The notes under the pieces: generated by a model
Databases searched by the model: none
What the model saw: only the letters and a program-made list of their open reading frames with translations
What the model was told of the DNA's origin: nothing
DNA from: Nocardioides eburneiflavus
Lineage (GTDB): Bacteria > Actinomycetota > Actinomycetes > Propionibacteriales > Nocardioidaceae
Reading direction: 5' to 3'
Assembly (NCBI RefSeq): GCF_004785795.1
Contig: NZ_SRRO01000001.1
Location: forward strand, 3,410,001 to 3,474,000
DNA: 64,000 bases
Translations under genes and position numbers: made by a program
In this document: positions 35,696 through 46,957 of the stretch, piece after piece
Numbering within the stretch: position 1 is the stretch's first letter
Layout of the letters: each line of letters begins with the position of its first letter

Positions 35696-38600
35696 ATGTC
35701 CATCGACGAGATCGAGCAGCCGGTGGTCGACGGGCTCTTCGACCGCAAGGACGTCGCCACGCCCGCCGACGACACCATGCAGTGGCGGGCAGCCCTGCTC
35801 CAGATGGTCAACTGGGGAGGCTTCGACGGGCTCACCGTCGTGCCGCTGCGCGGCGACGCGACGATGATCTCCGGCGCGTCCGGCGTCGGCAAGAGCACCA
35901 TCCTCGACGCCTACACGGCGCTGATGATGCCGTCCGACACGAAGTTCAACGGCGCGTCCAACGACGCCGTCGCGGGCCGCGCCCGTGGCGTCGGCCAGCG
36001 CAACCTCCTGTCCTACCTGCGCGGCGCGGTCGACGTGGTCGACGACCCCCGCACGGGTCGGCCGGTCGAGAAGCTGCTCCGCGGCAAGGGCGGCGACACC
36101 TGGGGCGCCATCGCGATGACGTTCGTCAACGACCAGGGCGGTCGCTTCACGGCGCTGCGCACCTACTACGTCCCCCGGCGCGCGACCCGGTCCGGCGACG
36201 TCCAGATGCAGCTGGCCACCCAGGACGGCGCGCTGCCGCTCGACTCGCTCGAGGTCGCCGTGCCCGAGCGCTTCCACGCCACCACCCTGAAGAAGCTCTT
36301 CCCCGGCATCCGGGTGCACCGCACGTACGCCGAGCTCGCCGCCGTCCTGCACGCGCGGCTCGGCATCGGCGCCAACGGCGACGGCGCGAAGGCCCTGCGG
36401 CTGCTCGCCCGGATCCAGGCGGGCAACCAGGTCCGCAGCGTGGACGAGCTCTACAAGGACATGGTCCTCGAGCGGCCCTCCACCTTCGCGGCCGCGGACC
36501 GGGCCATCGAGCACTTCGACGACCTCGACACGGCCCACTCCGCCATGCGCACCGAGGAGCAGAAGCTCGAGCTGCTGGCGCCGATCGCCGACCTCCACGA
36601 CCGCAAGGTCGAGGCCACTCGGCGGCTCGCGGAGCTCGACTCCTACGGGGTGACCGCGTCCGGCGACACCCCGCTCCGGCTGTGGCTGCTGCGCACGCAC
36701 CTCCGGTTGATCGAGGCCGCGGTCGTCACCAACCGGGCCGCGCGCGCCGCGACCGCCGACGAGCTCGGCGCGACGACCTCGGCGGAGCAGACCCACCTGT
36801 CCGACCTCGAGGGCACCAAGGAGTCGCACCGCGCGGCCGGAGGGTCCACGCTCCAGTCGCTCGCCCTGTCGCTCGAGCAGGAGCAGGTCGTCCGCGAGGA
36901 CCGGCTCGCCCGACGCTCGGTCCTGCAGGAGCGCCTGCTGCCGCTCATCGACGCCACGGACGCCCAGGCGCCGGACGTCGAGTCGGCATTGCTGTCGAGC
37001 GAGGCGTACGCCGTGCTGCAGCTGCACGCGCAGCAGTGGCTCGCCGGCTGGCAGCGCGAGCAGGAGCGGAACCGCCGCGAGCGCGACGCGGTGCTGCGCA
37101 GCCAGTTCCCGCTCAGCGAGCGGCAGGCCGAGCTGCGCCGCGAGCGTGCGTCGCTCGAGCACCGGGCCGGGCGGATGCCGGCGCGCATGCACGAGCTGCG
37201 CGCCGAGGTCGCCCGGGCGAGCGGGATCGGCGAGGACGAGCTGCCCTTCGTCGCCGAGCTCATCGACGTGGCACCCGAGGAGGCGCGGTGGCGCACCGCG
37301 ATCGAGACGGTCCTCGGCGCCAGCGCCAGGATGCTGCTCGTGCCCCTCGACCGGCTGGAGGCCTTCTCGTCGGCGATCGACGGGCTCCGGCTGCGCGGCC
37401 GCCTCGTGTTCGAGGGGGTCGAGCTCGACCTGCCCGATCTCGGCCCGGCCGACCCCGAGCGGGTCGCCGGCAAGCTGGTCTTCCAGGACTCGCCGTTCTC
37501 CGGCTGGGTCCAGGCCCATGTCGGGGAGCCCTCGCGCAACGCCCTCTGCGTCGAGGACGCGGACGGCCTCGCCGGCCCGGGGTTCCGGGTCACCCTCGCG
37601 GGCCAGACCCGCAACGGGCGTCGTGGCACCCACGGGCGCAACGACGCCCGCAGCATCATCGGCTTCTCCAGCACGGACGCGATCGCCGACGTCGACGCCG
37701 AGCTGGCCGACCTCGAGGAGCGACTGGACCGGGTCGGGGCCGAGCTCGTGCAGCTCGACCAGCGGTCGCGGGTGCTGGAGCAGCAGCGCGCGTCCTACGA
37801 CGCCGTCGCCACCGCGCGGTTCGACGACCTCGACGTCGACGGCAGCGACCGCCGGATCGCCGACCTCGAGCGCCGCCGGGCCGAGATCCTCGGGTCCGAC
37901 GACGGCCTGCAGGCGCTGGACGCACAGATCGCCGAGCTCTCCGCGCGGCTGGAGGAGACGCGGCGCACCCGCTACGCCCTCGAGCAGCGGCAACGCGAGC
38001 TCAACGCGGAGCACGCCGAGCTCGTCGACGCCGAGGACGACGTCAAGGACCGGCTGCAGGCGATCGAGGAGGCCGGCACGGTCGTGCTGGAGCCCGAGCA
38101 GGACGACGCACTGGCCGCCGACTTCGCGGCCGCTGCGGCGCCGGCGGACCCCGACGACCTCGCACGGTTCGCCGAGACGTCCCACCGCCTCGCCCAGCGG
38201 CTCCGCGACGCGGTCGCCGACGCCGAGGCGGAGGTCCGACGCGTCGACGACGACCTGGTGCAGGTGTTCCGGGTCTACAAGCTGCAGTGGGACTCCCCGA
38301 ACCTCGGCACCACCGCGGAGTCCTACCCGGACTACGCCCGCATCCTCGACGACATCCGCGGGGAGGGCCTCGCGGCGCGACGCTCCGAGTGGCGGCGCCG
38401 GCTCACGGAGTGGAGCGGCCAGGACCTGGTACCCCTCGTCGGCGCCATGGCCGCCTCCGTCGAGGAGATCGAGGACCGGCTCGAGCCGATCAACGCCATC
38501 CTGCGTCGTCTCGAGTTCGGCGCGTCGGGGGACCGGCTCCGGATCCGGCTCCGCCGCCTGGCGCCGGCCCAGGTCCAGACCTTCATGAAGGACCTCCGCG

Positions 38601-39184
38601 CGGTCTCGTCGGGCTCCACGAACGACCTGGGCGAGGAGGCCCTCGAGCAGCGCTTCGCCGACCTGAGCAGGTTCATGCAGCAGCTGCGCAGGCCCAGCCA
38701 GGTCGGTGAGGCCACCGCGTCGCTCACCGACCGCGAACGGCTGCTCGACGTACGCCGCCACGTCGAGATCAGCGCCGAGCGCTACGACCACACCACCGGC
38801 GAGCTGCGCGCCACCTACCGCACGCTCGGGGAGAAGAGCGGTGGCGAGAGCCAGGAGCTGGTGGCGTTCATCGTCGGCTCCGCGCTGCGCTTCCGCCTCG
38901 GCGACGAGATGCGGTCGCGTCCCCGGTTCGCCCCGGTGTTCCTCGACGAGGGGTTCGTCAAGGCCGACTCCGAGTTCGCCGGTCGTGCCGTCCAGGCGTG
39001 GCGCGGCCTCGGCTTCCAGCTCATCGTGGGCGTCCCGCTCGACAAGGTCACCGGCCTCGAGCCGCACATGGACGAGCTGCTCGCCATCACCAAGAACAGC
39101 ACGACCCACCAGTCGTGGATCACGCCGATCACCGACGCCGGTGCGTCGTCGACACGCGTCCGTGGTGATGTGACTTCACGGTAG
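35696..39184 (+). CDS. jetC: JetC/MksB-like SMC ATPase
   Basis: A 1,162-residue SMC-type ATPase. Walker A is GASGVGKST (residues 60-68). Two long coiled-coil arms with high Glu/Arg/Leu content (about 250-480 and 650-820) flank a hinge-like globular region (about 505-640, with FVAELIDVAPEEARWRTAIETVLG in parts FVAELIDV and RWRTAIETVLG). The C-terminal head has the signature LGEKSGGESQ (1044-1053) and Walker B VFLDEGF with Asp1084 and Glu1085. All ATPase residues look intact. ATG 35696 has AGGGGAG eight bases upstream and is preferred to GTG 35690. Type I Wadjet cleaves closed plasmid DNA using JetD, but the next gene 27 bp later is a carboxylase, not jetD. Confidence 0.92.
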   Translation: MSIDEIEQPVVDGLFDRKDVATPADDTMQWRAALLQMVNWGGFDGLTVVPLRGDATMISGASGVGKSTILDAYTALMMPSDTKFNGASNDAVAGRARGVGQRNLLSYLRGAVDVVDDPRTGRPVEKLLRGKGGDTWGAIAMTFVNDQGGRFTALRTYYVPRRATRSGDVQMQLATQDGALPLDSLEVAVPERFHATTLKKLFPGIRVHRTYAELAAVLHARLGIGANGDGAKALRLLARIQAGNQVRSVDELYKDMVLERPSTFAAADRAIEHFDDLDTAHSAMRTEEQKLELLAPIADLHDRKVEATRRLAELDSYGVTASGDTPLRLWLLRTHLRLIEAAVVTNRAARAATADELGATTSAEQTHLSDLEGTKESHRAAGGSTLQSLALSLEQEQVVREDRLARRSVLQERLLPLIDATDAQAPDVESALLSSEAYAVLQLHAQQWLAGWQREQERNRRERDAVLRSQFPLSERQAELRRERASLEHRAGRMPARMHELRAEVARASGIGEDELPFVAELIDVAPEEARWRTAIETVLGASARMLLVPLDRLEAFSSAIDGLRLRGRLVFEGVELDLPDLGPADPERVAGKLVFQDSPFSGWVQAHVGEPSRNALCVEDADGLAGPGFRVTLAGQTRNGRRGTHGRNDARSIIGFSSTDAIADVDAELADLEERLDRVGAELVQLDQRSRVLEQQRASYDAVATARFDDLDVDGSDRRIADLERRRAEILGSDDGLQALDAQIAELSARLEETRRTRYALEQRQRELNAEHAELVDAEDDVKDRLQAIEEAGTVVLEPEQDDALAADFAAAAAPADPDDLARFAETSHRLAQRLRDAVADAEAEVRRVDDDLVQVFRVYKLQWDSPNLGTTAESYPDYARILDDIRGEGLAARRSEWRRRLTEWSGQDLVPLVGAMAASVEEIEDRLEPINAILRRLEFGASGDRLRIRLRRLAPAQVQTFMKDLRAVSSGSTNDLGEEALEQRFADLSRFMQQLRRPSQVGEATASLTDRERLLDVRRHVEISAERYDHTTGELRATYRTLGEKSGGESQELVAFIVGSALRFRLGDEMRSRPRFAPVFLDEGFVKADSEFAGRAVQAWRGLGFQLIVGVPLDKVTGLEPHMDELLAITKNSTTHQSWITPITDAGASSTRVRGDVTSR

Positions 39185-39210
39185 GGGTGTCCGCCTGACA
39201 GTCTCGGCTC

Positions 39211-42200
39211 GTGTCCTCTGAGTCGCGGTCCTCCAGTCGTGTCCGGTTCTCCCGCATCGCGGTCGTCAACCGGGGGGAGGCAGCCATGCGCCTCATCCAT
39301 GCGGTCAGGGACCACAACGCCGAGCAGGCCGGTGCCCCGATCGAGGTCGTGGCGCTCCACACCGACGCGGAGCACGCCGCGATGTTCGTGCGCGAGGCCG
39401 ACGTGGCGTACTCCCTGGGTCCTGCCGCGGCCCGTCCCTACCTCGACCTGGCCGTGCTGGAGCGGGCGCTCGTGGAGACCGGTGCCGACGCGGCGTGGGT
39501 GGGCTGGGGCTTCGTGGCCGAGGACCCCGCCTTCGTCGACCTCTGCGACCGCCTCGGCGTCACGTTCATCGGCCCGAGCTCGGAGGCCATGCGCACCCTG
39601 GGCGACAAGATCGGCTCGAAGCTGATCGCCGAGGAGGTCGGCGTCCCCGTCGCGCCCTGGAGCCGTGGCGGCGTCGACACCCTCGAGGACGCGTTGGCGG
39701 CCGCCGAGCGGGTGGGCTATCCCTTGATGCTCAAGGCGACCGCGGGCGGAGGCGGTCGGGGCATCCGGATGGTGGCCGCGCCGGCCGACCTCGAGGACGC
39801 CTACCAGCGCACCCGCGACGAGGCCGAGCGGGCCTTCGGCAGCGGCGTGGTCTTCCTCGAGAAGCTCGTGACCGGGGCCCGGCACGTCGAGGTGCAGGTG
39901 ATCGCCGACAGCCACGGCCACGCCTGGGCGCTCGGGGTGCGCGACTGCTCGGTCCAGCGTCGCAACCAGAAGGTCATCGAGGAGTCCGCGTCCCCGCTGC
40001 TCGACCGCGAGCAGACCGAGGAGCTGAAGGCCTCCGCCGAGCGGCTCGCGCTCGCCGTGGGCTACGTCGGCGCCGCCACGGTCGAGTTCCTCTACCACCC
40101 CGGCGAGCGGACCTTCGCCTTCCTCGAGGTCAACACGCGCCTGCAGGTCGAGCACCCCATCACCGAGGCCACCACCGGGATCGACCTGGTCCGGGCCCAG
40201 CTGCTCGTCGCGTCCGGGGGAGTGCTCGAGGGGGACAAGCCGGGCGAGGTCGGGCACGCGGTCGAGGCGCGGCTCAACGCCGAGGACCCCGACCGCGACT
40301 TCGCCCCCTCCCCGGGCCGCATCGCGCTGCTCGACCTGCCCGCCGGCCCCGGCGTGCGGGTCGACACCGGGGTCGGCACCGGCGACTCGATCCCCGCCGA
40401 CTTCGACTCGATGATCGCCAAGATCATCGCCGTCGGCTCGACCCGGCAGGAGGCGCTCGCACGGCTGCGCAGGGCCGTCGCGGAGACGACGGTCGTGATC
40501 GAGGGCGGCGCCACGAACAAGAGCTTCATCCTCGACCTGCTCGCCCAGCCCGAGGTGACCGACGGCGGCGGGACCGGCTGGGCGGACACCGGCTGGATCG
40601 ACCGGGTACGCGGCGAGGGCCGCCTCCACTCCCACCGGCACTCCGGGGTCGCCCTGGTCGCCGCCGCGATCCACGCGTACGAGGACGAGGAGCGCCTCGA
40701 GATCGAGCACCTCCTCGAGACGTCCCGAGGGGGCCGGCCCAACGTCCAGCACGAGGTGGGCCGCGGCGTCGACCTCAAGCTGCGCGGGACCACCTACAAG
40801 GTGACGGCGCTGCGCACCGGGCCGCACCGCTTCCGCGTGGCCGTCGCCGCCGGCGAGGGTGCCGACGCGACTGTGGTCGACGCCCAGGTCGCGCGGATCG
40901 ACGAGTTCCACAGCACGCTCACCGTCAACGGCCAGCGGTTCCGGCTGGTCACCGCCACCCACGGACCCGTCCAGCTGGTCGAGGTGGACGGGGTCACCCA
41001 CCGGGTGACCCGCGACGAGGGCGGCATGCTCAGGTCGCCGGCGCCCGCACTGGTCGTCGCCACACCGGTCGCCGAGGGCGACCTGGTCGAGGCGGGGACC
41101 TCGGTCCTCGTCCTCGAGAGCATGAAGATGGAGACGGTGCTCCACGCGCCGTTCGCGGGACGGGTACGCGAGATCCTGGTCAAGACAGGCAGCCAGGTCG
41201 AGAACGGCGCTCCGCTGCTGCGCATCGAGCCCGTCGCCGACGCCGCCGAGACCGCCGCCGACGATGCGGCGGGCTCCGGACCGGACCTCGAGCTGCCCGA
41301 GGCGGCGACCGAGGTCGCCCCGGACGCGCGGGCGGCCCGAGGACTCGCCGACCTGCGCGCCATCATGCTCGGCTACGACACCGACCCGGCCACCGAGCGA
41401 CGCACCCTCACGCGCTACCTCGGCGACCGCGAGGAGGCCCTGGCCGCGGGCCACGACGTGCTGGCCGGGGAGCTCGAGCTGCTGCGGATGTTCGCCGAGC
41501 TCGCGGAGCTGAGTCGCAACCGGCCGGGCGGCGAGGAGGAGCACACGGAGCTGCGCGTGCACAGCTCGCGCGAGCACTTCCACACCTACCTGCAGAGCCT
41601 CGACCTCGAGCGCCACGGCCTCGGCCCGCACTTCGGCGTACGCCTGGGCGCCGTGCTGGCGCGCTACGGCGTCACCGACCTGGACCGGACCCCGGAGCTC
41701 GAGGAGGCGGTCTTCCGCATCTACCTGGCCCAGCGGCGCTCGGCTGCCGACGTCCAGCTCGTCACCAGCCTCCTGCAGGGCTGGATCGCCGGTCCGCCAC
41801 CGGCCGGGGTCGACGCCGACGTCGTGCGCTCGCTCCTCGAGCGCCTGGTGCGCGCCACCCAGCTGCGGTTCCCGATCGTCGGCGACCTGGCGCGCAGCCT
41901 CCGCTTCCGCTGGTTCGACCAGCCCGCTGTCGACGAGGAGCGCTCCAGCGTCCTGGCCGGCGTGCGGGGTGAGCTCGTCGAGCTGTCCGACGACGATGCC
42001 CCGGACCGGGCCCGGCGGATCGAGGCGCTGGCGGCGATCCCCGAGCAGATCGTCCGGTTCCTCGCCGAGCGCCTGGCCGGCGGGATCCCGTCCCGGGAGC
42101 CGATGCTCGAGGTGCTCGTGCGTCGCCACTACCGCGAGCACGAGCTGCACGACCTCCGGGTCCTCGACGTCGACGGCCGTCCGTTCGCCGTGGCCGACTA

Positions 42201-44787
42201 CGTCCTCGATGTCGACCGTCCCACCCGGCTCGTGACCACGGTGGGGACGATCGACGAGCTCGGCGAGACCGACGGTGCTCTGGTCCGGGCGATCGGCGAG
42301 CAGGTCGCGGCGCGCCCGGCCGGCTCCGAGGCCGTCGTCGACCTCTACCTGTCGTGGCCGGGGGAGGAGCTCACCGCGGAGGAGACCAGCGACCGGCTGG
42401 GTGCGCTCGTCGGCGAGACCGCCTTCGCCGGCGACATCCGGCGCATCGTCGTCGCGGTGACCCGCGGCGGGGAGCGCCCGGTCGACTACGTCACCCTCCG
42501 GCCCGTCGCCGACCAGACCCCGACGGCGATGGCCGAGGACCGCCTGGTCCGCGGCATCCACCCGATGGTCGGTCGTCGCCTCAACCTGTGGCGGCTGCGG
42601 CAGTTCGACGTCGTACGGCTCGAGGCGCCCGAGGACGTGCTGCTCTACCACTGCACGGCCCCCGACAACCCGGCCGACCAGCGTCTCGTGGCCCTCGCCC
42701 AGGTGCGGCAGGTGGCGGTCGTGCGCGACGAGACCGGCGCCGTGGTGGCGCTGCCGCACGCGGAGCGCGCGGTGGAGAACTGCCTCGAGGCGATCCGCCG
42801 CGCCCGCACCGAGCGGCCCGACGGCGCGAAGCTCGACCTCAACCAGGTCTGGGTCCACGTGTGGCCCGTCGTCGACGCCGACGTCGACCAGCTCAGCACC
42901 CTGCGTGACAAGATCACCCCGCTGACGGAGGGCGCCAGCATCGAGGAGGTCCAGGCCCACGGTCGGGTGCCCGGCCCGGACGGTACGCCGCAGCAGATCG
43001 TGGTGCGGTTCCGGGCCCGGGTCGGCGGGGGAGCCGACACCACCATCGACGTCCCCCCCACGGAGCCGCTGCAGCCGCTCGACGACTACGCCTCCAAGGT
43101 GCTGCGGGCCAAGCGGCGCGGCCTGGTCTACCCCTACGAGCTCGAGACCCTCCTGGCCGGACCGGGCGGCACCGTCGTCGAGCACGACCTCGACGACTCC
43201 GGCGCGCTGGTGCCCGTCCAGCGCCCCCGCGGGCTCAACAAGGCGGCGCTGCTCGTCGCGGTGGTCACGACACCGACCGACCTGCACCCCGAGGGCGTCA
43301 CCCGCGTCGTGCTGTGCGGCGACCCCACCAAGGCCCTGGGCGCCGTCTCCGAGCCGGAGTGCACCCGCATCATCGCGGCGATCGACCTCGCCGAGCGGAT
43401 GCAGGTGCCGGTGGAGTGGTTCGCGTTGTCGGCCGGTGCCCGGATCTCGATGGACTCCGGCACCGAGAACATGGACTGGGTCGCGGCCGCGCTCAAGCGG
43501 ATCGTGGAGTTCACCCAGGACGGTGGCGAGATCAACGTCGTGGTGGCCGGCATCAACGTCGGCGCGCAGCCCTACTGGAACGCCGAGGCGACGATGCTCA
43601 TGCACACGCGCGGCATCCTCGTGATGACGCCCGACAGCGCCATGGTGCTCACCGGCAAGCAGTCGCTCGACTTCTCCGGCGGCGTGTCCGCGGAGGACAA
43701 CTTCGGGATCGGCGGCTACGACCGGGTGATGGGACCCAACGGCCAGGCGCAGTACTGGGCGCCGCACCTGCCCGCGGCCCTCGACGTGCTCATGCAGCAC
43801 TACGCCCACACCTACGTCGTGCCCGGCGAGGCCGGTCCCCGCCGCGCCCCGACCACGGACCCTACGGACCGCGACGTCACGTCGTACCCGCACAGCACGC
43901 CCGACAGCGACTTCACCACGGTCGGGGAGATCTTCTCCAGCACCCGCAACCCCGAGCGCAAGAAGGCCTTCGACATCCGCACGGTGATGCGGGCGGTGTC
44001 CGACGCGGACCACGCGACGTTGGAGCGGTGGGCCGGCATGGCCGACGCGGAGACGGCCGTGGTGATGGACGCGCACCTCGGCGGCTGGCCGGTCTGCCTG
44101 CTCGGCATCGAGTCGCGGCCCGTGCCGCGCCGCGGATTCCCTCCCACCGACGGGCCGGACACCTACACCGCGGGCACGCTCTTCCCGCGGTCGTCGAAGA
44201 AGGCGGCGCGGGCGATCAACGCCGCGAGCGGCAACCGCCCGCTGGTGGTGCTCGCCAACCTGTCCGGCTTCGACGGCTCGCCCGACTCGATGCGCAGCCT
44301 CCAGCTCGAGTACGGCGCCGAGATCGGCCGGGCGATCGTCAACTTCGACGGACCCATCGTCTTCTGCGTGATCTCGCGTTACCACGGCGGTGCGTTCGTG
44401 GTGTTCTCCAAGGCGCTCAACCCCGCCATGACGGTGCTGGCGGTCGAGGGCTCCTTCGCCTCGGTGATCGGCGGAGCCCCGGCCGCGGCGGTCGTGTTCT
44501 CCGCGGAGGTCGACAAGCGGGCCGCGGCGGACCCGCGCCACCAGGAGCTGGAGGCGCAGGTCGCGGCTGCCGAGGGCCCGGCGCGCGCCAGGCTGCTGCT
44601 CGAGCTGGCCGACCTCAGGACCACGCTGCGCGCCGAGAAGATCAGCGAGGTGGCGGCCGCGTTCGACGGGGTCCACAACATCCACCGCGCCGTCGAGGTC
44701 GGCTCGGTCGACGCGGTCATCCATCCGACCGAGCTGCGTCCACGGATCATCGCGGAGCTCGACCGCGGGATGGCGGCGCGCACCTGA
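39211..44787 (+). CDS. Single-chain multidomain acyl-CoA carboxylase (BC-BCCP-CT)
   Basis: A 1,858-residue enzyme with all functions of a biotin-dependent acyl-CoA carboxylase in one chain. Biotin carboxylase covers about residues 10-460 (ATP-grasp KATAGGGGRGIRMV, catalytic FLEVNTRLQVEHPITE). BCCP lies near 600-670 with ESMKMET, the biotin site being Lys639. A long central region (about 700-1150) follows as in eukaryotic-type ACC, then the carboxyltransferase (ALSAGARISMDSG, MVLTGKQSLDFSGG, ISRYHGGAFVVFS, MTVLAVEGSFASVIGGAPA). It would carboxylate acetyl-, propionyl- or another acyl-CoA for fatty-acid or polyketide supply; the acyl group cannot be told. GTG 39211 starts 26 bp after jetC. Confidence 0.93.
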   Translation: MSSESRSSSRVRFSRIAVVNRGEAAMRLIHAVRDHNAEQAGAPIEVVALHTDAEHAAMFVREADVAYSLGPAAARPYLDLAVLERALVETGADAAWVGWGFVAEDPAFVDLCDRLGVTFIGPSSEAMRTLGDKIGSKLIAEEVGVPVAPWSRGGVDTLEDALAAAERVGYPLMLKATAGGGGRGIRMVAAPADLEDAYQRTRDEAERAFGSGVVFLEKLVTGARHVEVQVIADSHGHAWALGVRDCSVQRRNQKVIEESASPLLDREQTEELKASAERLALAVGYVGAATVEFLYHPGERTFAFLEVNTRLQVEHPITEATTGIDLVRAQLLVASGGVLEGDKPGEVGHAVEARLNAEDPDRDFAPSPGRIALLDLPAGPGVRVDTGVGTGDSIPADFDSMIAKIIAVGSTRQEALARLRRAVAETTVVIEGGATNKSFILDLLAQPEVTDGGGTGWADTGWIDRVRGEGRLHSHRHSGVALVAAAIHAYEDEERLEIEHLLETSRGGRPNVQHEVGRGVDLKLRGTTYKVTALRTGPHRFRVAVAAGEGADATVVDAQVARIDEFHSTLTVNGQRFRLVTATHGPVQLVEVDGVTHRVTRDEGGMLRSPAPALVVATPVAEGDLVEAGTSVLVLESMKMETVLHAPFAGRVREILVKTGSQVENGAPLLRIEPVADAAETAADDAAGSGPDLELPEAATEVAPDARAARGLADLRAIMLGYDTDPATERRTLTRYLGDREEALAAGHDVLAGELELLRMFAELAELSRNRPGGEEEHTELRVHSSREHFHTYLQSLDLERHGLGPHFGVRLGAVLARYGVTDLDRTPELEEAVFRIYLAQRRSAADVQLVTSLLQGWIAGPPPAGVDADVVRSLLERLVRATQLRFPIVGDLARSLRFRWFDQPAVDEERSSVLAGVRGELVELSDDDAPDRARRIEALAAIPEQIVRFLAERLAGGIPSREPMLEVLVRRHYREHELHDLRVLDVDGRPFAVADYVLDVDRPTRLVTTVGTIDELGETDGALVRAIGEQVAARPAGSEAVVDLYLSWPGEELTAEETSDRLGALVGETAFAGDIRRIVVAVTRGGERPVDYVTLRPVADQTPTAMAEDRLVRGIHPMVGRRLNLWRLRQFDVVRLEAPEDVLLYHCTAPDNPADQRLVALAQVRQVAVVRDETGAVVALPHAERAVENCLEAIRRARTERPDGAKLDLNQVWVHVWPVVDADVDQLSTLRDKITPLTEGASIEEVQAHGRVPGPDGTPQQIVVRFRARVGGGADTTIDVPPTEPLQPLDDYASKVLRAKRRGLVYPYELETLLAGPGGTVVEHDLDDSGALVPVQRPRGLNKAALLVAVVTTPTDLHPEGVTRVVLCGDPTKALGAVSEPECTRIIAAIDLAERMQVPVEWFALSAGARISMDSGTENMDWVAAALKRIVEFTQDGGEINVVVAGINVGAQPYWNAEATMLMHTRGILVMTPDSAMVLTGKQSLDFSGGVSAEDNFGIGGYDRVMGPNGQAQYWAPHLPAALDVLMQHYAHTYVVPGEAGPRRAPTTDPTDRDVTSYPHSTPDSDFTTVGEIFSSTRNPERKKAFDIRTVMRAVSDADHATLERWAGMADAETAVVMDAHLGGWPVCLLGIESRPVPRRGFPPTDGPDTYTAGTLFPRSSKKAARAINAASGNRPLVVLANLSGFDGSPDSMRSLQLEYGAEIGRAIVNFDGPIVFCVISRYHGGAFVVFSKALNPAMTVLAVEGSFASVIGGAPAAAVVFSAEVDKRAAADPRHQELEAQVAAAEGPARARLLLELADLRTTLRAEKISEVAAAFDGVHNIHRAVEVGSVDAVIHPTELRPRIIAELDRGMAART

Positions 44788-44842
44788 CCCGACCCCACAC
44801 GCGGATGTCACCGTTTCGTGGGTATGACGTGGCTGCTCGTTG

Positions 44843-44848
44843 TATGTT
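44843..44848 (+). promoter_or_regulatory. Candidate -10 box of the leaderless response regulator gene
   Basis: TATGTT, six bases, then GTG 44855. It lies in the short gap after the carboxylase gene. Confidence 0.5.
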
Positions 44849-44854
44849 CGGCGA

Positions 44855-45238
44855 GTGCCCGCCACTGTGCTGATCGTCGAGGACGAACCCGACCTCGTGC
44901 ACGTCATGGGACTGGTCCTCACGCGGGCCGGCTTCGAGGTCCGCCAGGAGGGCGCGGGGCAGGCCGCCCGCACGCTCGTCCGGGAGGGCGGGTTCGACGC
45001 GGTGGTCATGGATCGCGGCCTGCCCGACATGGACGGCCTCGACGCCGTCCGCCTGCTGCGGTCCGACGGCTACCTCGGCCCGATCCTCGTCGTCAGCGGC
45101 TTCGCCGGCGACGAGCACGTCGCGGCCTCGCTGGACGCTGGAGCCGATGCGGTCCTCGCCAAGCCGTTCTCACTGGCCGACCTCGTCGACTGGGTGCGCC
45201 TCGCGCTCGACACGGTCACGGTCGCCGAGGCGGGCTGA
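44855..45238 (+). CDS. Single-domain response regulator (receiver only)
   Basis: A 127-residue CheY-like receiver domain without an output domain. Acidic pocket residues are in VLIVEDEPDLV, the phospho-acceptor is Asp53 in VVMDRGLPDMDG, and the conserved Thr/Ser and Lys are in ILVVSGF and VLAKPFSLADLV. It must act by protein contact or in a phosphorelay. No histidine kinase lies beside it. The GTG 44855 start follows from the promoter box six bases upstream; a TTG at 44840 would lie inside that promoter. Confidence 0.93.
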   Translation: MPATVLIVEDEPDLVHVMGLVLTRAGFEVRQEGAGQAARTLVREGGFDAVVMDRGLPDMDGLDAVRLLRSDGYLGPILVVSGFAGDEHVAASLDAGADAVLAKPFSLADLVDWVRLALDTVTVAEAG

Positions 45239-45251
45239 GGCAGGGCGGCTC

Positions 45252-45264
45252 GCCACGGGGTGGC
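45252..45264. terminator. Hairpin between convergent genes, possible bidirectional terminator
   Basis: GCCAC-GGG-GTGGC, a perfect 5-bp stem with a 3-base loop in the 34-bp gap between the response regulator and ABC-F stops. No T-run on either side, so efficiency as an intrinsic terminator is uncertain. Confidence 0.35.
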
Positions 45265-45272
45265 CGGTCGCG

Positions 45273-46916
<1,644 letters not shown>

Positions 46917-46922
46917 GCCCCG

Positions 46923-46928
46923 AGCCTA
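46923..46928 (-). promoter_or_regulatory. Candidate -10 box of the leaderless ABC-F gene
   Basis: TAGGCT on the minus strand, six bases before GTG 46916. It lies just after the pcaJ stop. Confidence 0.5.
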
Positions 46929-46957
46929 TCGCTGCGGGTGCGCGGTGGGCGCACGCC

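Noticed and set aside
39185-44787. jetD downstream of jetC
   Set aside because: The gene there is clearly a BC-BCCP-CT carboxylase with no Toprim or DUF2220 sequence.
38815-45030. 2,071-residue open frame on the minus strand
   Set aside because: It is antisense to jetC and the carboxylase, with Arg/Gly/Val/His-rich repeats and no domain; long shadow frames are expected at this GC content.
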